From positions 124,001 to 188,000 of the forward strand of contig CAWDNV010000022.1 in assembly GCA_963803735.1 (NCBI GenBank): 64,000 bases of DNA, read 5' to 3'. The stretch is from Palsa-189 sp963803735. Lineage in GTDB: Bacteria > Acidobacteriota > Terriglobia > Acidiferrales > UBA7541. The notes beneath the pieces are model-generated. The model searched no databases. It saw nothing but the letters and a program-made list of their open reading frames with translations, and was not told the origin of the DNA. Shown here in pieces: positions 60,538 through 64,000 of this stretch; the stretch's first letter is position 1; every line of letters starts with the position of its first letter. The translations under genes and the position numbers were made by a program.

Positions 60538-60927
60538 ATGCCAGCACGAATACTCGTCGTGGATGATCACCCCGTCATACGGAGGGTGATTCGCACCGTT
60601 CTGCTTGCACACCTGCATTCCTTCCAAATATGTGAGGAAGCCCAAAATGGCAAAGAGGCCGTTGAGAAGGTGGAGAGGCTCAAGCCGGACATCGTTCTGC
60701 TCGACATCAATATGCCCGTGATGGACGGCTTCAATGCCGCCGCAGAAATCCGGCGAGTCTCACCGGAAACCAAAATAGTGTTCTTGTCCATCTTCGACTC
60801 TCCCGGGATTTTGGAGATAGCCCGGTTGTGGTCGGATGCGTTCGTGTCTAAGTTCTTAGCTGGCGATGAACTGATTCCCACGCTGTTTCGGCTTACGGAC
60901 AGGCAGTTCAGGAGTAAACTACCCTAA
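60538..60927 (+). CDS. single-domain response regulator
   Basis: 129 residues from the ATG at 60538 (MPARILVVDDHPVIRRV). A complete receiver: acidic pair DDH, phosphoacceptor DIVLLDINMPVMDG, Thr/Ser position VFLSIFDS and the Lys in FVSKFLAG. It resembles NarL-type receivers but stops after alpha-5 with no HTH output, so it signals through a partner. No kinase is adjacent. Confidence 0.88.
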   Translation: MPARILVVDDHPVIRRVIRTVLLAHLHSFQICEEAQNGKEAVEKVERLKPDIVLLDINMPVMDGFNAAAEIRRVSPETKIVFLSIFDSPGILEIARLWSDAFVSKFLAGDELIPTLFRLTDRQFRSKLP

Positions 60928-60952
60928 ATACTGAGTTTGCGGGAGGGCTACG

Positions 60953-61333
60953 ATGAGCGAATTATTCGTTGTCCTTGGTCTGCTAACGTTTTCCTTGATG
61001 CCTCAATCAAAAACACAGCAGACGCCCCGCACCGCCGCCACAAACGCCAAACCGATCAACATCACAGGCACAAGCTTTGATGAAAAGCTCTTTGTCAGCG
61101 ACGAGGACATGAAGATTTGGAGCGTAACGAATCCCAAGGTCCTCAAGGGTCATGCTGGTCACCACGTCAGGATCACTGCTCGAGTTGACACCACAAAGAA
61201 TGCGATCATTGTGAAGTCGATTAGACCGTTGCTGGCGACACACGAGATGCCCTCCAGCAACGACTATCAACTTAATATACTTCCCGAACCTTTTCCGGAT
61301 TACCTGCGAAGACGTGAAATTCCAATTAAATGA
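60953..61333 (+). CDS. small exported hypothetical protein
   Basis: 126 residues with a short hydrophobic N-terminus (FVVLGLLTFSLMP) and a GGGAGG ribosome site. The mature part VTNPKVLKGHAGHHVRITAR and KNAIIVKSIRPLLATHEMPS suggests a small OB-like fold. 25 nt after the receiver gene, likely same transcript. Family unknown. Confidence 0.6.
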   Translation: MSELFVVLGLLTFSLMPQSKTQQTPRTAATNAKPINITGTSFDEKLFVSDEDMKIWSVTNPKVLKGHAGHHVRITARVDTTKNAIIVKSIRPLLATHEMPSSNDYQLNILPEPFPDYLRRREIPIK

Positions 61334-61517
61334 GTTTTCGACCCGTCTCACCCGATCCCATCCGGCGCAATGCATGGCGTGTCAATTTTGGACACTCTAC
61401 AGCGATTCTTGTATAGCACCTGATCAGGGCGACTGGAAAAATGGATGTGCCCGCCACGCAGCACAAGACCCCTTAAAGAGACAATGACGCCGAAACGTGC
61501 GTCGAGAAAGGTGAGAC

Positions 61518-61769
61518 ATGAAAACAGCATGTGAGTATGTGGCAGCCGGGATTGCGATTGGCGCTGCCATAAGCATATTTTTCGCTCCGAAATCGGGTAA
61601 AGACACCCGGAAATGGATAGCCAACAAATGCCTTGATGGAATCGAAACCGCAAATGGGAAGGTCTGGCAATCTCGTGTACAGTTCAGGGAGATATTGAAT
61701 CGAGGTCAACGACAGATTAATGAGGTTGTGGCCGCAGGCCGAGAAGCAGTGAGTAGTCCAAGGTGCTGA
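61518..61769 (+). CDS. YtxH-domain protein
   Basis: 83 residues. GIAIGAAISIFFAPKSGKDT is the YtxH hydrophobic helix followed by the APxSGxxxR motif; the rest is an amphipathic helix. YtxH proteins are small membrane-associated, often stress-induced. AAGGTGAG-type ribosome site. Confidence 0.75.
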   Translation: MKTACEYVAAGIAIGAAISIFFAPKSGKDTRKWIANKCLDGIETANGKVWQSRVQFREILNRGQRQINEVVAAGREAVSSPRC

Positions 61770-61936
61770 AAACCCTGTGGCGCAGTTGTGACATTCGAGC
61801 GCATTTTGTGGCGCTTCGGAATTTATTGAGCGTCTTGGCTATACCGAAGATCGGAACCCGCAGAGTGTCACGATAGCCTGTGTTCATATCCCCTTGCGCT
61901 GAGTGTCAGGTTTTTGACTTGGCTTCGCTATGACCT

Positions 61937-62392
61937 TCACCGATCTTTATCCAGATACTCAGGCGCATCATCTTCCGGCACTTCGTGCTCTACCTCGCCC
62001 TGATCGGCATTGAGAGCATTTTCTACGCTCTGTATCGCCTCGGCTTCGAAGGCATTCCCTTCTTCTGGCAATTCCTCAACACTCTCTGAATTAGCCGTTG
62101 GGCGATTGGATAGACTTTGTAAATCACCCGCCTGTCCGTCGAGACGATCTTGCCGTTCCCCGCCCGGAAACGGTACAGTCTCCACAACCAAGCCCGTACT
62201 CGTTACTCTCCTTTTTTTCGCTGAGAACTTCTTTTGTCTAGGGAGAGACCGCTTGGAAGCTGGTTTTATCTTTCTCGGGTTTCTCTTTGCCGTCGTCCGC
62301 TTGGAAACTCGTGCTTTTTTGCGAGCTTTACTCTTTGGTGTGGTCTTTTTAGCGGATTTCTTCCGTGTCGTCTGCCTCTTCTTTTTTGGCAT
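61937..62392 (-). CDS. bipolar basic/acidic histone-like protein
   Basis: 151 residues. The N-terminal 62 residues are about half Lys/Arg with Ser/Thr/Ala/Pro (KKKRQTTRKKSAKKTTPKSK; PASKRSLPRQKKFSAKKRR), like histone-H1-type or AlgP tails. The C-terminal 60 residues are strongly acidic (ESVEELPEEGNAFEAEAIQS; EVEHEVPEDDAPEYLDKDR). Likely a DNA- or RNA-binding protein with an internal acidic counterpart. No folded domain seen. Confidence 0.6.
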   Translation of the reverse strand: MPKKKRQTTRKKSAKKTTPKSKARKKARVSKRTTAKRNPRKIKPASKRSLPRQKKFSAKKRRVTSTGLVVETVPFPGGERQDRLDGQAGDLQSLSNRPTANSESVEELPEEGNAFEAEAIQSVENALNADQGEVEHEVPEDDAPEYLDKDR

Positions 62393-62549
62393 TCGGGCAG
62401 TCTACCACTGATCATTCACTCTTAATTGGGTACGGTCCTAGAAGGTAAACGCCCGAATTGGCCCTAGATTCAAAAACTAAACCTTATCTATAAGACAAGC
62501 GGAATTCGGGGACGAATCATAGACAGCAAATTGCTAGTTACCCTTGTGT

Positions 62550-63037
62550 ATGGCTCAGTTCCTCGTATTTATGGTCATCGTTTTCGCTCCACGCTTCATT
62601 TTGTCTTTGGCGGTTCCACAGGCTCTGGTTCGTGGCATCGCTGTATCTATGTGGCTTTTTGGCTTCCCTGTCGCAACAGTTTGGTTCGCTCTCAAATCAC
62701 AGATGACCCGTCCGGGTGGAAAACTGTTTCGACCAGAATTCGACAATGTTCGCCCGACGATTGAGCGGAATATCCGTATGTTGTGCTGGCATTCAGCGTT
62801 TTCGTCGTCGACGTTGAGACTCTCCCCTTGGCGCACGATGTGATCGCACTACATGAGCATCACGCACCGGTCCGCATTTCCAAACAGGTAAAGAGCATAG
62901 ACCGTGGTTATCGCAACATGGGGATAGAGGAAACGATTAGTTTTTCTGATGGCGGAAAGAATGGCTACCTCTGGTATCCGACGACTGTTCTGCCTCAGTC
63001 CCGAATGATTTTGGATTACCACGAGTTGACTAGGTAA
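62550..63037 (+). pseudogene. membrane protein gene with an apparent frameshift
   Basis: The first frame (from the ATG at 62550) encodes two hydrophobic segments (FLVFMVIVFAPRFILSLAVP; GIAVSMWLFGFPVATVWFAL) and continues as GKLFRPEFDNVRPTIERNI to about 62775. The next frame carries VVLAFSVFVVDVETLPLAHD and ISKQVKSIDRGYRNMGIEET, ending LDYHELTR at 63037. Adding one base near 62776 would join them into one protein of about 160 residues. Unknown family. Confidence 0.5.
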
Positions 63038-63082
63038 TTCTACGGCCCCTATTAAATTTACGGGCGTTACGAAAACGGTCGC

Positions 63083-63521
63083 TTAATGAGCTGGCCGTGC
63101 CCTTTGTAGCCTTCGCCAAGCTCGCCTGACAGTCATCACTATCCAAGGCTGGAGCAGCTCATCGACCGTGATTCTTTTTGGCCGGTCCGGTAGCTCGGGC
63201 GGCTTGCCACTCGCCGAAGGCTCAACCCGCAGAACGGTATCTTCCCAAAGGCGCATCGTCACCTCTTCGGTGCATTTCCGCTTTTGCAAGGTCGTCGGCA
63301 AATTCAGATTCAATCTGAGCACGGTCGGCAGGCGCTGGACGATCGATATGAGTGTGGGTGTAGACCATCATGGCATCGACAGGCTCAAGGATTTCCGCAC
63401 TTGCCGTAAAACCGGTGGTCAATAGTTGGTAGCTATATCGTATTTTCTTCCCATCAGGCAGTTTCTTAATCCACTCGTCGTATTCCTGAAGCGCCACGCC
63501 TATTTCACCAGCGAGTAGCAA
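63083..63521 (-). pseudogene. hypothetical gene with an apparent frameshift
   Basis: The upstream frame (TTG at 63521) reads VALQEYDEWIKKLPDGKKIR through IESEFADDLAKAEMH, and the other frame takes over at about 63280 as TEEVTMRLWEDTVLRVEPSA and continues to RRAWRRLQRARPAH. A one-base insertion near 63278-63285 would explain it. A stop codon lies just upstream of the TTG, so the true start is uncertain. Confidence 0.4.
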
Positions 63522-63696
63522 CGCAGGTCATACTTCCGACTTCAGCGGAGCAAAAATCGAGGGCTTGCATCGGTCACCAACCAATAGTGATTGGAGCCGG
63601 GCTGGTGCTCGAAACCTACGCCTTATTAATTATAAAAGCAACCCTCAAATAGTATCGTTAGCTACATTTCGAAGCTGTCTGCAAAATGAAATCAAG

Positions 63697-63825
63697 ATGC
63701 TTTCCATTTTCAGAGGACTCACGCTTGAACTTTCTCCTATCCATTTGCTCCTGCTTCTGGCGGTGATCGTGGTTATTTGTATCTTGAATGTGGCCGGGTA
63801 CGTTCAGGACGACAAAGAGCGTTAG
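63697..63825 (+). CDS. 42-residue single-span membrane protein
   Basis: ATG at 63697. Short N-terminus MLSIFRGLTLELSP, one helix (IHLLLLLAVIVVICILNVAG), then a charged tail YVQDDKER. It stops 11 nt before the next start, suggesting co-transcription. Confidence 0.5.
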   Translation: MLSIFRGLTLELSPIHLLLLLAVIVVICILNVAGYVQDDKER

Positions 63826-63836
63826 CAAACGAACCT

Positions 63837-64000
63837 ATGCCGTTGCCAAAACTCCATGATGAACAGGTTGCGTGGATAATAGAGGAAGTTGCAGCTTATA
63901 TTCATGAACAAAGACACTTCTTCTATCCCCGTGCTGCCTTTCTGAATCCGAATCAACGGTCTGCCTTGCAGCCATTCTTTCCGGCGTACGCTTTGGATTC
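63837..64000 (+). CDS. hypothetical protein, 3' end outside window
   Basis: ATG at 63837; 54 codons to the window edge (begins MPLPKLHDEQVAWIIEEVAA, contains YIHEQRHFFYPRAAFLNPNQ). No stop and protein-like composition. Not recognised; some resemblance to short phage or restriction-associated proteins cannot be judged. Confidence 0.55.
   Translation, partial: MPLPKLHDEQVAWIIEEVAAYIHEQRHFFYPRAAFLNPNQRSALQPFFPAYALD

Overview
The window looks like a piece of chromosome from an acidobacterium (Acidobacteriota, probably Terriglobia). This is inferred from gene content: a 1260-residue Oar-type TonB-dependent receptor with an N-terminal carboxypeptidase-regulatory domain, several secreted DUF6152 proteins, c-type cytochromes fused to other secreted domains, a stand-alone Tal-Pgi-type glucose-6-phosphate isomerase and an unlinked nuoI. 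No rRNA operon, CRISPR array, IS element or complete prophage was seen.

Layout. (1) 1-5 kb: the 5' two-thirds of an aconitase gene (minus strand); then, divergently, a radical SAM gene whose C-terminus carries a CCAEP motif, followed 16 nt later by an ATP-grasp gene; then yggX. The radical SAM gene is broken near its 5' end by two apparent single-base deletions. (2) 5-11 kb: a compact carbohydrate operon, pgi-HAD-zwf-pgl-glk, that takes glucose to 6-phosphogluconate. (3) 11-12.7 kb: a PilZ protein and a class-III-like polyphosphate kinase 2. (4) 12.7-21.5 kb: 4-hydroxybenzoate/protocatechuate catabolism (pcaH, pcaG, pcaB, pcaD, pobA), an amidohydrolase and two MFS transporters, one PcaK-like. 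pcaC, pcaIJ and pcaF are not in the window. (5) 21.6-37.3 kb: an SDR and a long run of exported proteins: cytochromes c, an SMP-30-like lactonase, a GlcG/HbpS protein, three DUF6152 paralogs, three paralogs of an unnamed secreted family, an Oar-type receptor and a Tat-exported alpha/beta hydrolase. (6) 37.3-44.3 kb: tRNA-Arg(ACG), a histidine kinase/CheB-CheR-PAS pair with overlapping genes, and an SHS-type MFS transporter. (7) 44.5-54.3 kb: small regulators, DedA, two HAD proteins (one with degenerate catalytic motifs), bactofilin plus a methyltransferase-like protein, YdcF, GalT, an orphan NuoI, a GNAT acetyltransferase and TadA. (8) 54.4-64 kb: tRNA-Ser(CGA) with a tyrosine recombinase directly behind it, then a visibly more accessory region: a haem c/copper-monooxygenase-like fusion, an NlpC/P60-like protein, a lone receiver domain, a YtxH protein, a histone-like basic/acidic protein and several short or frameshifted genes. 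This suggests an integrated element whose far end lies outside the window.

The most unusual points are the CCAEP-tail radical SAM/ATP-grasp pair and its double frameshift; the DUF6152 proteins, whose predicted mature forms all begin His-His-Gly, which suggests an N-terminal metal site; their pairing with the DLxGxW family around a dihaem/LolA-like fusion; and the tRNA-Ser integration site. Function calls rest on reading motifs by eye; no database search was run.
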